Assembly (NCBI GenBank): GCA_947383005.1
Contig: CANDBT010000039.1
Location: forward strand, 1 to 39,941
Length of the DNA: 39,941 nt
Direction of reading: 5' to 3'
From: an uncultured bacterium
GTDB lineage: Bacteria > Bacillota > Clostridia > Lachnospirales > Lachnospiraceae
In this document: positions 13,469-23,253 of the stretch, one piece after another
Numbering within the stretch: position 1 is the stretch's first letter
Layout of the letters: each line of letters starts with the position of its first letter
The notes under the pieces: model-generated
What the model was told of the DNA's origin: nothing
Database searches by the model: none
Seen by the model: only the letters and a program-made list of their open reading frames with translations
Translations under genes and position numbers: made by a program

Positions 13469-14069
13469 AGGATTATATTTAGCAGCGTTTGCCACTGGGG
13501 CGATAGCTGGCTCTGTGGTGACGTGGTGTTTTGTAAAAAAGAAGTACGAGAGGATTGCCCAGGAAGAGATCGACTCCGTGAAAGAGGTCTTTGCCAGGAA
13601 GGAATTTGATTCCGGGGTAAAAGAGATGACCAAAACCGGAGAAGAGGTCGTAAAAGGGCTGAATGACGGAATCAGACAGGCAGCCGAACAAGCAAAAGAA
13701 AAGCCCGATCTTGTACAGTATGCCGCTATGGTCCAAAAATACGGAGGAACTGTTGGCGAGGAAAAGGAGGCTCCCATGAAAGAAAAATTTCCTTATGTCA
13801 TATCGCCAGAAGAATTTGGCGAGTTTGAGGATTATGAGAAGATAAGCCTTACCTATTATTCGGACGGTGTCCTGGCAGATGAGAATAATGAAGTTGTAGA
13901 TGATGTGGAGGATATTGTCGGTGATGCTCTGGATCACTTCGGCGAGTATGAAGATGATTCTGTATTTGTCAGATGTGATGAGCGGAAATGTGACTATGAG
14001 ATTCTTATGGATCAGCGGACATTTTCAGAAGTGGCCGAGAATAATCCCCGTCAGGTGGAGGTACGATGA
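13461..14069 (+). CDS. N-terminally anchored acidic protein
   Basis: 202 residues. GLYLAAFATGAIAGSVVTWC (about 4-23) is a membrane anchor, then a basic/acidic helix with DSVKEVFARKEFDSG. The C-terminal 100 residues are very acidic (EFGEFEDYEKISL, EVVDDVEDIVGDALDHFGEY) with the pattern YYSDGVLADENNEVVDD, which I have seen in phage proteins of unknown function. It overlaps both neighbours by a few nucleotides. Confidence 0.7.
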   Translation: MSRGLYLAAFATGAIAGSVVTWCFVKKKYERIAQEEIDSVKEVFARKEFDSGVKEMTKTGEEVVKGLNDGIRQAAEQAKEKPDLVQYAAMVQKYGGTVGEEKEAPMKEKFPYVISPEEFGEFEDYEKISLTYYSDGVLADENNEVVDDVEDIVGDALDHFGEYEDDSVFVRCDERKCDYEILMDQRTFSEVAENNPRQVEVR

Positions 14070-14611
14070 GAAACGAGCTGATTAACGAATACTTTGAATG
14101 GATGTACCGGCTCGTGTGCAAAGATGCCAAAGGACTGTCCTACCGGAAGCTGCTCTGTAAACTTTTTGATACTCCGTTTAACTACACGATTGCTATGGAC
14201 GGCAACCGAGCGGAAGATGGGGTGGATTTGCGGTATCGGTTTGGCTATGAATGTGGTTTTGATAATTCGGCAGTAGCAGACTGTCTGGATGACAAAGACT
14301 GCAGTGTATTGGAGATGATGGTCGCCCTTGCCATTCGATGTGAAGAGCATATCATGGACAACCCGGATATCGGGGATAGAACCGGCAAATGGTTTCTGGA
14401 CATGATTGTAAATCTTGGTTTGGAGAAGATGACGGATGATCATTTTGACAAGCGGTATGTCGAGAGGATTCTGCATCGGTTCCTGAACCGGGAATATGGA
14501 CGAAATGGCGATGGCGGCCTCTTCACAGTACATCATAGCCGGATTGACATGCGGTCGGTGGAAATATGGTATCAGGCAATGTGGTACCTCGATGAGGTGC
14601 TTAAGAGCTGA
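14066..14611 (+). CDS. Conserved phage hypothetical protein
   Basis: 181 residues, soluble, starting in ATGA overlap with the previous gene after GGAGG. Recognisable patterns are YFEWMYRLVC, VALAIRCEEHIMDNPDIGDRT and WYQAMWYLDEVLKS. It recurs in Firmicutes phages as far as I remember. The Trp/Tyr-rich, helical character suggests a stable globular domain; no catalytic motif is seen. Confidence 0.75.
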   Translation: MRNELINEYFEWMYRLVCKDAKGLSYRKLLCKLFDTPFNYTIAMDGNRAEDGVDLRYRFGYECGFDNSAVADCLDDKDCSVLEMMVALAIRCEEHIMDNPDIGDRTGKWFLDMIVNLGLEKMTDDHFDKRYVERILHRFLNREYGRNGDGGLFTVHHSRIDMRSVEIWYQAMWYLDEVLKS

Positions 14612-14638
14612 ATTATATTTTGAGAGGAGAGATATACG

Positions 14639-14908
14639 ATGAAGATGGTAGATTGCTACAATCTGCATGAGGTGGCTGCTGTTGCCAACCGTAATACAGA
14701 AACTATTGTACGGATGATACAGCGGGCAAACGGGGAAATCGGGAGGCTGAAAAGAAAGAACCGTTCCAATGCTATGGTCGGATTTATATTTGGCGTTGCC
14801 GTGGAACTTTGCTTTCTGGCGCAGAACCAGAAAATCAATGAGCTGGAAGAAAAGCTCAGCAATATGAACGAGGAAATTAAGGAGCTTAGGGACAGGGAAG
14901 GAGATTAA
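14639..14908 (+). CDS. Membrane protein with coiled-coil tail
   Basis: 89 residues. The first 30 residues look like a small helical domain (VDCYNLHEVAAVANRNTETI), then a basic stretch (RLKRKNRS), a transmembrane helix (AMVGFIFGVAVELCFLA, about 44-60), and a Leu-heptad coiled coil (KINELEEKLSNMNEEIKEL). GAGAGGAG lies upstream. It is last in the membrane-protein run and immediately precedes the replication fusion gene. Confidence 0.7.
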   Translation: MKMVDCYNLHEVAAVANRNTETIVRMIQRANGEIGRLKRKNRSNAMVGFIFGVAVELCFLAQNQKINELEEKLSNMNEEIKELRDREGD

Positions 14909-14915
14909 AAATGCG

Positions 14916-17900
14916 ATGATTGACTTTCTTATGATTTCAACACGCAGCACAAAGCGTGGGATAATAGAAATCTATCCAAAGTTTATTGTCAGGACAAGCT
15001 CCGATTTGATGATCCGGGGCGGGGACTTCTATGCTATCTGGATTGAGGAACGTGGTTTATGGTCAACAGATGAGCAGGATGCATTACAACTGATTGACCG
15101 TGAACTGGATAGATATGCGGAGAAGAACCGCCAAAGTTTTGATTCCAATATTAAAGTCCTCCATATGTGGGACGCCGAATCAGGCATGATTGACCGGTGG
15201 CATAAATATTGCCAGAAGCAGATGAGGGACTCTTTCCATATGTTGGACGAGAAACTTATATTTTCCAACACGCCTACCGACAAGAAAGACTACGCCAGCA
15301 AAAAGCTGAATTATCCGCTTGAAGCTGGCGATTTGTCTGCTTATGACAAGCTGATGTCGGTATTATATTCCGAAGAAGAGAGGCACAAGATCGAATGGGC
15401 CATTGGGTCAGTCGTATCCGGGGAATCCAAAAAGCTTCAGAAGTTTATGGTTTTGTATGGGGCTGCTGGAACCGGAAAATCAACGGTTCTTAACATCATA
15501 CAGCAGCTCTTTGAGGGATACTATTCGGTCTTTGATGCTAAAAGTCTTGGCTCTTCAAACAACTCTTTTGCTTTGGAAGCGTTTAAGAGCAATCCGCTGG
15601 TCGCTATCCAGCACGATGGAGACCTGTCAAAGATTGAGGATAACACAAGGTTGAACAGTCTGGTCTCCCACGAACTTATGACAGTGAACGAAAAGTTCAA
15701 ATCGACCTATTCCAACCGTTTCAAATGTTTCCTTTTCATGGGCACAAATAAGCCGGTAAAGATTACGGACGCAAAATCAGGTCTGATACGAAGACTGATT
15801 GATGTGTCTCCAACCGGTGAAAAATTAGACCCGAAGGACTACAAAGCGATTGTGAAGCAGATTGATTTTGAGCTTGGCGCAATCGCATACCATTGTCAGG
15901 AAGTGTATTTGGCGAGTCCCGGAGAGTATGACGATTATATTCCGATTACGATGTTGGGCGCGTCAAATGACTTCTACAATTTCATCATCGATTCCTATCA
16001 TGTATTCAAGAAAGAAGACGGCACAACTTTGAAAGCCGCCTGGGAAATGTATAAGACTTACTGCGATGAGGCAAAAGTCGGTTTTCCATTTTCCCAGAGA
16101 GTTTTTAAGGAAGAACTTAAAAATTACTTCTATGAGTACAAGGAGCGCTTCAATTTTGATGATGGTACAAGGGTGCGCAGTTATTATGTTGGTTTCCGGA
16201 CTGAAAAATTTGATGAAAGGAAGGAAAATAAAAAAGAACAGGAAATGAAACCGTTACTGCAGTTTGATTGCACGGAATCTATATTTGACCGTGAGTGTTC
16301 CGGCTGCCCTGCGCAGTACGCTTCATCCCAGGAGACACCATCTAAAAAGTGGGATGCAGTAAAAACGAAGTTGGCGGCATTGGACACATCAAAGCTGCAT
16401 TATGTAAAGGTTCCAGAAAATCATATAGTCATTGACTTCGATATTACGGACGAGACTGGGAACAAGAGTTTTGAAAGGAATGTTGAAGAGGCAAGCAAGT
16501 GGCCGCCTACCTATGCCGAACTGAGCAAAAGCGGGGCTGGAATTCATCTCCATTATATTTATGCGGGAGATCCGGCGAAACTCAGCAGGATTTACGACGA
16601 CCATATCGAAGTGAAAGTGTTCACCGGCAACAGCTCTCTTCGGAGAAAGCTGTCGAAATGTAACAATCTGCCGATTGCCACGATTAGCTCCGGGCTGCCA
16701 CTGAAAGGAGAAAAAATGGTAAATTTTGACGCTATAAAGAGCGAGAAAGGACTTAGGACTCTGATTATGCGGAATCTCAATAAGGAGATTCATCCGGGAA
16801 CTAAGCCGAGCATCGATTTCATTTATAAAATTTTGGAAGACGCCTACGCAAGTGATTTAAAGTACGATATCACAGACATGCGCAATGGCGTTCTTGCTTT
16901 TGCTGCCAACAGTACAAACCAGGCGGATTACTGTATCAAGCTCGTGAACAAGATGCAGTTCAAGTCGGAGGAGGCTTCTTCTGGGATGAGAAATGAAGAT
17001 GCAAAACTGGTTTTCTACGATGTGGAGGTATTTCCGAATCTCTTCCTTGTAAACTGGAAGATCGAGGGTGAGGGAAAACCGGTAGTCCGCATGATTAACC
17101 CGGCTCCTGCAGAGATTGAAGAACTGATGAAATTCCGTCTGGTGGGATTTAACTGCCGGCGGTATGACAATCATATTCTCTACGCAAGGCTTATGGGATA
17201 TGACAATGAGCAGCTTTACAACCTTTCCCAAAGGATTATCAGCGGAAGTGCCAACTGCTTCTTTGGGGAGGCTTATAACGTCAGTTATACGGACGTTTAT
17301 GACTTTTCCAGTAAAAAGCAGTCCTTAAAGAAATTCGAGATTGAGTTGGGCATTCACCATCAGGAACTGGGATTGCCCTGGGATCAACCGGTACCGGAGG
17401 AACTCTGGACGAAAGTTGCCGAGTATTGCGACAATGATGTTCTGGCTACAGAAGCGGTGTTCAATGCAAGGAAGTCAGATTTCACGGCAAGGCAGGTTCT
17501 GGCCGATGTGGCAGGTATGACTGTTAATGACACGACCAACACGCTGACAACCAGGATTATATTTGGCAACAACCGGAAACCGCAGGATCAATTCAATTAT
17601 CGGGATATGGGGATTGACGAGTTACCGTTCGGTAAAGAGGAAGAGAACTTTTATAATTTGTTCAACGAAGACGGTAAACCTGAGTTTCCCGGTTACACCT
17701 TTGAGCATGGGAAGTCTATCTATCGCGGAGAAGAAGTCGGCGAGGGAGGTTATGTCTATGCCGAGCCTGGAATCTATGGAAACGTGGCATTGCTGGATAT
17801 TGCATCCATGCACCCAAGCAGTATTGTGGCAGAGAATCTTTTTGGTGATGTATATACTCAGCGGTTTAAGGAGATTCTGGATGCCCGTATCGCTATCAAG

Positions 17901-18929
17901 CATAAAGACTTTGATAAAGCCAGAAAAATGCTGGGTGGGGCTTTGGCGAAATACTTAACGGATGAGGATTCGGCAGCAGATCTGGCCCAGGCACTGAAGA
18001 TTGCGATCAACTCTGTGTATGGCCTGACTTCGGCTACATTCGAGAATCCTTTCCGAGATGTTCGCAACAAAGACAATATCGTGGCGAAACGTGGAGCTCT
18101 GTTCATGGTAAACCTTAAACACGAGGTACAGGAACGGGGCTTTACTGTTGCCCATATCAAGACGGACTCCATCAAGATTCCGGATGCAACGCCGGAAATT
18201 ATTCAGTTTGTCATGGAGTTCGGCAAGAAATACGGATACACCTTTGAGCATGAGGCTACCTACGACAAAATGTGCCTGGTCAACGATGCAGTTTATATTG
18301 CCCGTTATAAGGACGGAAAGCACGCTGGGGAATGGACGGCTACCGGCACTCAGTTTGCGGTTCCGTATGTTTTCAAGAAGCTGTTTAGCAAGGAAGATAT
18401 TGTGTTTGAGGATCTGTGTGAGGCGAAGTCCGTCAGTAGCGCATTATATTTGGACATGAACGAGGATATGCCGGATGTGACCGAGTATGAGAAAGAGTTG
18501 GCCAAGGCCGAGAGCAAGTATAAGAAAGGCGAATTGTCTGATACCACATTTGAGAGAATGGGGCAGGAGTTGGTCCCTCTTATTGAGAAAGGGCACAATT
18601 ATATTTTCATAGGCAAGGTTGGAAACTTTTGTCCAATTAAGGCGGGCTGCGGAGGCGGCGTGCTTTACCGCGAAAAGGACGGAAAATATTATGCCGCAAC
18701 AGGATCGAAAGGCTACCGGTGGCTGGAATCGGAGATGGTCAGGGAGCTCGGCAAGCAGGCCGACATTGATGAGCAGTATTATATTTCTATGGTAGATGAA
18801 GCGATTGCTACAATCTCTAAGTACGGAGACTTTGAACAGTTTGCTTCTGATGACCCCTATGTAAAAGCTGAAAATTGGGATTTTATGAATATTCCGGATG
18901 GAGTAGACGAAGAAATCCCGTTTAATTAA
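14916..18929 (+). CDS. Helicase-primase-DNA polymerase fusion (SF3-like ATPase, AEP-like primase, family B polymerase)
   Basis: One 1337-residue reading. N-terminal third: Walker A GAAGTGKS at about 182-189, the acidic QHDGD segment and a TNKP sensor motif, as in D5/SF3 phage helicases. Middle: IDFDI (Asp 507 and 509) and [11 protein letters not shown] (His 544), the DxD and sxH motifs of archaeo-eukaryotic-type primases. C-terminal half: exonuclease motifs FYDVEVF (Asp 702, Glu 704), [12 protein letters not shown] and YCDNDVLAT, then polymerase motif [10 protein letters not shown] (Asp 961), motif [10 protein letters not shown] (Lys 1028) and motif C KTDS (Asp 1084). All core residues look intact. 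The order, with the primase after the helicase, is the reverse of the usual primase-helicase. ATG 14911 reads only two codons; ATG 14916 opens the gene. Confidence 0.9.
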   Translation: MIDFLMISTRSTKRGIIEIYPKFIVRTSSDLMIRGGDFYAIWIEERGLWSTDEQDALQLIDRELDRYAEKNRQSFDSNIKVLHMWDAESGMIDRWHKYCQKQMRDSFHMLDEKLIFSNTPTDKKDYASKKLNYPLEAGDLSAYDKLMSVLYSEEERHKIEWAIGSVVSGESKKLQKFMVLYGAAGTGKSTVLNIIQQLFEGYYSVFDAKSLGSSNNSFALEAFKSNPLVAIQHDGDLSKIEDNTRLNSLVSHELMTVNEKFKSTYSNRFKCFLFMGTNKPVKITDAKSGLIRRLIDVSPTGEKLDPKDYKAIVKQIDFELGAIAYHCQEVYLASPGEYDDYIPITMLGASNDFYNFIIDSYHVFKKEDGTTLKAAWEMYKTYCDEAKVGFPFSQRVFKEELKNYFYEYKERFNFDDGTRVRSYYVGFRTEKFDERKENKKEQEMKPLLQFDCTESIFDRECSGCPAQYASSQETPSKKWDAVKTKLAALDTSKLHYVKVPENHIVIDFDITDETGNKSFERNVEEASKWPPTYAELSKSGAGIHLHYIYAGDPAKLSRIYDDHIEVKVFTGNSSLRRKLSKCNNLPIATISSGLPLKGEKMVNFDAIKSEKGLRTLIMRNLNKEIHPGTKPSIDFIYKILEDAYASDLKYDITDMRNGVLAFAANSTNQADYCIKLVNKMQFKSEEASSGMRNEDAKLVFYDVEVFPNLFLVNWKIEGEGKPVVRMINPAPAEIEELMKFRLVGFNCRRYDNHILYARLMGYDNEQLYNLSQRIISGSANCFFGEAYNVSYTDVYDFSSKKQSLKKFEIELGIHHQELGLPWDQPVPEELWTKVAEYCDNDVLATEAVFNARKSDFTARQVLADVAGMTVNDTTNTLTTRIIFGNNRKPQDQFNYRDMGIDELPFGKEEENFYNLFNEDGKPEFPGYTFEHGKSIYRGEEVGEGGYVYAEPGIYGNVALLDIASMHPSSIVAENLFGDVYTQRFKEILDARIAIKHKDFDKARKMLGGALAKYLTDEDSAADLAQALKIAINSVYGLTSATFENPFRDVRNKDNIVAKRGALFMVNLKHEVQERGFTVAHIKTDSIKIPDATPEIIQFVMEFGKKYGYTFEHEATYDKMCLVNDAVYIARYKDGKHAGEWTATGTQFAVPYVFKKLFSKEDIVFEDLCEAKSVSSALYLDMNEDMPDVTEYEKELAKAESKYKKGELSDTTFERMGQELVPLIEKGHNYIFIGKVGNFCPIKAGCGGGVLYREKDGKYYAATGSKGYRWLESEMVRELGKQADIDEQYYISMVDEAIATISKYGDFEQFASDDPYVKAENWDFMNIPDGVDEEIPFN

Positions 18930-18948
18930 AAGAAAAGGAGAAAGAAAA

Positions 18949-19419
18949 ATGTCAAGAAGAATACCACCTATCAACATCGAGAACGCGAGGATTATTTTCA
19001 GGAATTTTTCCGGCAAGGAGACAAAGTACAACCGGAAAGGGGATCGGAACTTCTGTGTAATCATCGAAGATCCCGACATGGCTCAGCAGCTGGCAGCGGA
19101 TGGATGGAATGTGCGTATCCTGCCGCCCCGTGATGAGGACGAGGAAGCAAGAAATTATATTCAGGTTGCCGTGAGCTATAAGGTCATTCCGCCGAAAGTT
19201 ATCATGGTGACGAGGCGGGCGCAGACCCCGCTGGACGAGGAGTCCGTGGATTCCCTGGATTATGCAGAAATCCGGAATGTAGATCTGACCATCAATCCAT
19301 CCGAGTGGGAAGTCAATGGAAAAACCGGCATCAAAGCTTACCTGAAGACAATGTATGTCACTATTGAGGAAGACGAGTGGGCAGAGAAGTATGCAGCGCT
19401 TGAGGGGCCGCAGGAATAA
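18949..19419 (+). CDS. Putative single-stranded DNA-binding / replication accessory protein
   Basis: 156 residues after AAAAGGAG. It has [45 protein letters not shown] and [18 protein letters not shown]. Alternating strands and the position straight after the polymerase fit the SSB-like proteins of Firmicutes phages, which coat ssDNA at the fork. I assign it by context and pattern, without a decisive motif. Confidence 0.6.
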   Translation: MSRRIPPINIENARIIFRNFSGKETKYNRKGDRNFCVIIEDPDMAQQLAADGWNVRILPPRDEDEEARNYIQVAVSYKVIPPKVIMVTRRAQTPLDEESVDSLDYAEIRNVDLTINPSEWEVNGKTGIKAYLKTMYVTIEEDEWAEKYAALEGPQE

Positions 19420-19427
19420 AGCGACGA

Positions 19428-19470
19428 GGGGCGGCGACTGATCATGGTTGCCGCTCTCTTCTGTTTCAGA
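19428..19470 (+). terminator. Terminator-like hairpin
   Basis: GGGGCGGCGAC (19428-19438) pairs with GTTGCCGCTCT (19447-19457), including G-T pairs, loop TGATCATG, then CTTCTGTTTC. It resembles the cassette hairpins upstream. Confidence 0.55.
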
Positions 19471-19482
19471 AAGGAGAATTTA

Positions 19483-19641
19483 ATGGTTGGAAACACCAAG
19501 TTCGTAGATTTTGAGAAGTATTGCAAAACCTGCGAGTATGAAAAGAAGAAAGATACTGACAGCCCATGCAACGAGTGCCTTGATACCTGTGCCAGGGAAG
19601 GAACCGATGAGCCGGAAATGTGGAGGGAAAAAGAGAGATGA
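19483..19641 (+). CDS. Small cysteine-rich protein
   Basis: 52 residues after AAAGGAG. The Cys pairs CKTCEYE, CNECLDTC are spaced to bind one or two metal ions. Such tiny Cys-rich proteins commonly sit beside phage replication genes. It overlaps the next gene by ATGA. Confidence 0.65.
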   Translation: MVGNTKFVDFEKYCKTCEYEKKKDTDSPCNECLDTCAREGTDEPEMWREKER

Positions 19642-20072
19642 AAAAATCCCCGGTTAAAATTCCGAAGAGATCTTATGCTTTCGTGGACGGTTCTTTCAAT
19701 CCTACAACAAAGATTTATGGTTGTGGCGGATTTCTGATTGACCAGTTTGGAAAGAGACATGTTATACAGGCAAGCAGCGACAATGAAGAATGGGCGGTTA
19801 TGAGAAATGTAGCCGGCGAAATCCTTGGGGCGAAAAAGGTAATGGAACTGGCAAGGAAGCTCCAGATGAAAAAGCTGATTATATTCTACGACTATGAAGG
19901 AGTTGCCAACTGGCCTTTGGGAATATGGAAAGCAAAGAAACCTGTTACCAAGGACTATGTTCAGTTTGCCTGTTCCATTATCGCTTGTGGCGTAAAGTTA
20001 TATTTTCGCCATGTAAAGGGGCATTCTGGTATTTCCGGTAACGAGGAGGCTGTCGGATTATTGAAGAAATGA
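19638..20072 (+). CDS. RNase H-like protein, last acidic residue missing
   Basis: 144 residues. AFVDGSFN (first catalytic Asp), NVAGEILGAKKVM (Glu), IFYDYEGVANW (second Asp) and RHVKGHSGISGNEEA follow the RNase HI order. In RNase HI the final NExAD Asp follows; here it reads NEEAVGLL, so the fourth metal ligand seems lost and the protein stops soon after. It would remove RNA primers or R-loops near the replication genes; activity may be weak or metal-shifted. GGAGGG precedes the ATG. Confidence 0.8.
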   Translation: MKKSPVKIPKRSYAFVDGSFNPTTKIYGCGGFLIDQFGKRHVIQASSDNEEWAVMRNVAGEILGAKKVMELARKLQMKKLIIFYDYEGVANWPLGIWKAKKPVTKDYVQFACSIIACGVKLYFRHVKGHSGISGNEEAVGLLKK

Positions 20073-20087
20073 TACAGGAGGAACTTT

Positions 20088-21323
20088 ATGGCTGGAATAC
20101 AGTTGCGTGACTACCAGTTAGATGCGGTACGTCGGATGAAAAACGGCTGCATCCTGTGTGGCGGAGTTGGTAGCGGTAAGTCTCGCACTGCTCTCGCCTA
20201 CTATTATTTATGCGAAGATGGGGAGATTGGTACGGACGAATATGTCCCGATGGGCGATCCGCCAAAAGACCTTTATATTATCACCACTGCCCGAAAAAGG
20301 GACACCTGCGAGTGGGAGGGAGAACTTTCACCGTTCTTGCTCTCGCCTAATCATGAAGTTAATCTCTACTCCAACAAAGTGGTTATTGACTCATGGAACA
20401 ACATCCAGAAGTATGCCGAAGTGCAGAATGCTTTCTTTATATTTGACGAGCAGCGGGTTGTCGGTACCGGAGCCTGGGTAAAAGCTTTCTTGCGAATAAC
20501 AAAAGCAAACCGATGGATTCTGCTGTCGGCCACTCCTGGGGATACATGGCAGGATTATATTCCGGTGTTCATTGCCAATGGTTTCTATAAGAATAAAAGC
20601 GAGTTCACAAGGGAGCATATTGTTTACAGTCATTTTACCAAGTTCCCTAAAGTTGACCGATACCTGAATACCGGACGGCTGATACGGCTTCGGAACTCTA
20701 TTCTGATTAGCATGGATTTCAAACGGGAAACAATCTCCCATCATGAGGATGTGTTCGTGCCTTATAGCATTGAGAGGTATAAGGATGTTTGTCGTACACG
20801 GTGGAATCCTTGGGAGAATAAGCCGATTGAGAACGCTGCGGAGTTCTGCTACGCATTGCGGAAAGTGGTCAATTCAGATGAATCAAGGCAGGTTGCATTG
20901 TTGCAGATTTTGGAGAAGCATCCGAGGGCAATTATATTTTACAACTTCGATTACGAGTTGGAGATCCTAAGAGAAATGTTTTTGGGCAGGTGTGATTCTA
21001 AACTGGGCGGTTTCGAGATGGCCGAGTGGAACGGACATGCGCATCAGCCAATTCCAGAGTCAGAAAGCTGGGTATACCTTGTTCAGTACAATGCGGGAGC
21101 TGAAGGGTGGAACTGCATCAAGACAGACACCATTATATTTTACTCGCAGAACTATTCTTACAAAATCATGGTACAGTCCAGCGGGCGGATTGATAGGATG
21201 AACACTCCCTACACGGATTTATATTATTACCACCTGAAAAGCCGATCAGGGATTGATTTGGCAATCAGTAAGGCACTGAAAGATAAGAAAAAGTTCAATG
21301 AAACCGGATGGGCAAAATGGTGA
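20088..21323 (+). CDS. SF2 DNA helicase/translocase (SNF2-like)
   Basis: 411 residues after CAGGAGGAAC. QLRDYQLDAVRRM (Q-motif region), GGVGSGKSRTALAYYY (Walker A), FIFDEQR (DExx box), LLSATPGDTW (motif III), and a second RecA domain ending QSSGRIDRMNTPY (motif VI). The end DLAISKALKDKKKFNE is also usual for phage SNF2-type helicases. It follows the polymerase, SSB-like and RNase H-like genes, so it probably works in replication or recombination. Confidence 0.85.
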   Translation: MAGIQLRDYQLDAVRRMKNGCILCGGVGSGKSRTALAYYYLCEDGEIGTDEYVPMGDPPKDLYIITTARKRDTCEWEGELSPFLLSPNHEVNLYSNKVVIDSWNNIQKYAEVQNAFFIFDEQRVVGTGAWVKAFLRITKANRWILLSATPGDTWQDYIPVFIANGFYKNKSEFTREHIVYSHFTKFPKVDRYLNTGRLIRLRNSILISMDFKRETISHHEDVFVPYSIERYKDVCRTRWNPWENKPIENAAEFCYALRKVVNSDESRQVALLQILEKHPRAIIFYNFDYELEILREMFLGRCDSKLGGFEMAEWNGHAHQPIPESESWVYLVQYNAGAEGWNCIKTDTIIFYSQNYSYKIMVQSSGRIDRMNTPYTDLYYYHLKSRSGIDLAISKALKDKKKFNETGWAKW

Positions 21324-21345
21324 TGGAGAATGAAAGGAGAAAGCT

Positions 21346-21516
21346 GTGAAAAAGAAATTAGAAAGCTTTTTGGTGTGTGCCGATTTTTCCAATGATATTC
21401 CGGTACTTGTTGTCGGGACAAAGGTTAAAAACGGTATAAACATCATCAATGCTTTTAAGGGTGAGGAAGCTGAAAAGCTGTATCAAAAACTCACTGTTAA
21501 AAAGGAGGATGTTTAA
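21346..21516 (+). CDS. Small hypothetical protein, GTG start
   Basis: 56 residues, opening with GTG 8 nt after AAAGGAG. It reads VKKKLESFLVCADFSNDIPV then VKNGINIINAFKGEEAEKLY and ends KKEDV. Single small domain, no family known to me. Its 3' end supplies the AGGAGG for the following gene. Confidence 0.6.
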   Translation: MKKKLESFLVCADFSNDIPVLVVGTKVKNGINIINAFKGEEAEKLYQKLTVKKEDV

Positions 21517-21517
21517 A

Positions 21518-21754
21518 TTGACTTTTATTGCTTTTTGTGAGGCTATTATTGAACGTCCTTTATTGGAACATGAGATAAAACTAATTAAGTATTTGGAAGA
21601 ACATCCGGATGCGAAAGTTATATATCCCAAGGCACGAGGATTGACAAAAATGCCTTATCAGGAATGGCTATCTATATTACATGTTTTATATAAAGGCTGT
21701 GAAAAGGAGAACGAAAATGAGCTATCAGTACGACCAGTATCTGGCCAAACATAA
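21518..21754 (+). CDS. Small hypothetical protein, TTG start likely
   Basis: 78 residues. The ATG at 21509 directly touches AGGAGG, so TTG 21518, 9 nt after AGGAGG, is preferred. LTFIAFCEAIIERPLLEHEI then KLIKYLEEHPDAKVIYPKAR, a helical protein. It overlaps the next gene by 38 nt in a different frame, so its last residues may be accidental. Confidence 0.5.
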   Translation: MTFIAFCEAIIERPLLEHEIKLIKYLEEHPDAKVIYPKARGLTKMPYQEWLSILHVLYKGCEKENENELSVRPVSGQT

Positions 21755-22661
21755 AGAAAATGTGAGAAACGGCTTTGACTGGCTCCAAACCAATCTTCCG
21801 GAGCTGGTAAAGGACGTACCCAATTTAGGGTGGCAAACTGGTTTTGCGCATGACCAGTCAAAGTCTGAGCCGGACGAATACGAGGCATATGACGCTTACT
21901 TCTATGGCGGCAATCGGTCTTTCAAAGTGGTTCAGGAATACCGAAAAGCCTGGTTGATGCATCTCCATCGAAATCCTCATCACTGGCAGCATTGGGTGCT
22001 GATTAACGACGATCCGAAAGAGGGAGAAATCCTTATAGAGATGCCTGTCAATTATATTTTGGAAATGATTTGCGACTGGTGGGCATTCAGTTGGTCGAAA
22101 GGCAACTTGCAGGAAATTTTCAACTGGTATGACGAGCATAAGAATTACATGAAGTTGCATCCAAATACAAGAAAGAAAGTGGAAGAGATTCTCGGTAAGA
22201 TAAAGGAAAAGCTGGATGGCAGTTCAGAGCTTGCCCATCATGGAATCGAGGGACAGAAATGGGGTGTACGGAATGGGCCGCCATATCCAATCAAGAAAAC
22301 AGTTGAAAAATCCGGAGAAGGTGCTACCATTGAAGATACATACATTCATAAAAGCGTTGGAGCAAAGGCTCGAAACTATGATATTTTAGACCCTGCAACT
22401 GGAGAATACTTTCATTTTTCGGAAGGAACCAGAATCAGGGAATCTACAGTGTTTGCCGGAAAAGGCGGCGTAAAGGAATTAGACCCCGAAGTTGCTTTGG
22501 GGCTTTCTGAACAGATTGGTGGCGATCCGGACGAATGGCAGCATTGCAAAGGAATTGGAACGATTGACTGTGATGGTGAAGACGTTGATGCGGAGGTGCA
22601 TTGGTTCCAGGAGCCATCAGTTGGAAAACACAAATTCAAAGTGAAGAAATGGCTGGAATGA
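21717..22661 (+). CDS. DUF5662-like protein carrying the HHGxxGQxWG motif
   Basis: 314 residues after AAAAGGAG. Residues 1-170 look like DUF5662, an all-helical family with conserved His/Asp (GFAHDQSKSEPDEYEAYDAY, HLHRNPHHWQHWV). A linker follows with LAHHGIEGQKWGVRNGPPYP, the same signature seen in the head proteins at 35831 and 36383. The C-terminal domain (YDILDPATGEYFHF, FAGKGGVKEL, IDCDGEDVDAEVHWFQ) is found in other gut-phage proteins but has no function known to me. A three-part protein combining early-region and virion-type elements. Confidence 0.75.
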   Translation: MSYQYDQYLAKHKENVRNGFDWLQTNLPELVKDVPNLGWQTGFAHDQSKSEPDEYEAYDAYFYGGNRSFKVVQEYRKAWLMHLHRNPHHWQHWVLINDDPKEGEILIEMPVNYILEMICDWWAFSWSKGNLQEIFNWYDEHKNYMKLHPNTRKKVEEILGKIKEKLDGSSELAHHGIEGQKWGVRNGPPYPIKKTVEKSGEGATIEDTYIHKSVGAKARNYDILDPATGEYFHFSEGTRIRESTVFAGKGGVKELDPEVALGLSEQIGGDPDEWQHCKGIGTIDCDGEDVDAEVHWFQEPSVGKHKFKVKKWLE

Positions 22662-22671
22662 GGTGAAGAAT

Positions 22672-22830
22672 ATGAAAGTTAGGTGGAAAGGAAAAACAGA
22701 TTTTCTGGTACTTACGCACGACAAAGTATACACTGTCCTTGCAGTTGAAAAGGGGTGGTATCGGATTGTGGACGACAGCGGGGACGACTATCTGTATCCC
22801 CCGGATCAGTTTGAGGTCGTAGAAGAATAA
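22672..22830 (+). CDS. Small SH3-like phage protein
   Basis: 52 residues after GAGGTGAAG. KVYTVLAVEKGWYRIVDDSG followed by DDYLYPPDQFEVV is the pattern of short beta-barrel proteins in many Firmicutes phages. Unknown role. Confidence 0.7.
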   Translation: MKVRWKGKTDFLVLTHDKVYTVLAVEKGWYRIVDDSGDDYLYPPDQFEVVEE

Positions 22831-22854
22831 ATCATTGATATTTTGGTATAAGAG

Positions 22855-22896
22855 TAGCTCGGTTTGTCTTAACGGATAAATTCGGGCTATTTTTAT
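22855..22896 (+). terminator. Intrinsic terminator
   Basis: TAGCTCG (22855-22861) pairs with CGGGCTA (22883-22889), and an inner stem GTTTGTC/GATAAAT can extend it, followed by TTTTTAT. It sits between two gene groups. Confidence 0.7.
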
Positions 22897-22920
22897 GCTT
22901 ATTTTTGAAAGGAGAAGAAC

Positions 22921-23250
22921 ATGAAAGTATTTATTAGTGGTCCCATGAAAGGGTATCCCAACTTCAACAAGGAAGCCTTTGATCAGGCAGAAAAAGAACT
23001 GATTCAGCAGGGCTATACAGTTTTTAATCCGGCATGGATGGATTTTTCTGGAGAATGGACCAAACAGGACAAACGGGCGATTGATGCGGCCATCATGAGC
23101 CGATGCGATGCTGTATATCAGTTACCCGGATGGGATGGATTAGGAAACAGTGGAAGCCGCATGGAATGTGCGTTTGCTCAGGGGGCAGGAATGATATTTT
23201 TGGAAAAGGATGCAAACGGTTTCTTCTTTGTCGCAAATAAGGAGAATTGA
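22921..23250 (+). CDS. DUF4406 / nucleoside 2-deoxyribosyltransferase-like protein
   Basis: 109 residues after AAAGGAG. VFISGPMKGYPNFNKEAFDQ, then MSRCDAVYQLPGWDGLGNSG and RMECAFAQGAGM, match the DUF4406 fold related to nucleoside deoxyribosyltransferases (Rossmann-like). These phage proteins may act on nucleotides, but substrates are not established. Start is well supported. Confidence 0.85.
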   Translation: MKVFISGPMKGYPNFNKEAFDQAEKELIQQGYTVFNPAWMDFSGEWTKQDKRAIDAAIMSRCDAVYQLPGWDGLGNSGSRMECAFAQGAGMIFLEKDANGFFFVANKEN

Positions 23251-23253
23251 AAA

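Noticed and set aside
14051-14950. 299-residue minus-strand reading
   Set aside because: It is a shadow of three good plus-strand genes with ribosome binding sites and clear membrane and helical patterns.
16700-16720. Internal AAAGGAG followed by ATG inside the polymerase fusion, suggesting a separate polymerase gene
   Set aside because: The reading is open and conserved-looking across this point ([12 protein letters not shown]); the codons for KGEK create the motif by chance. An extra short product cannot be excluded.
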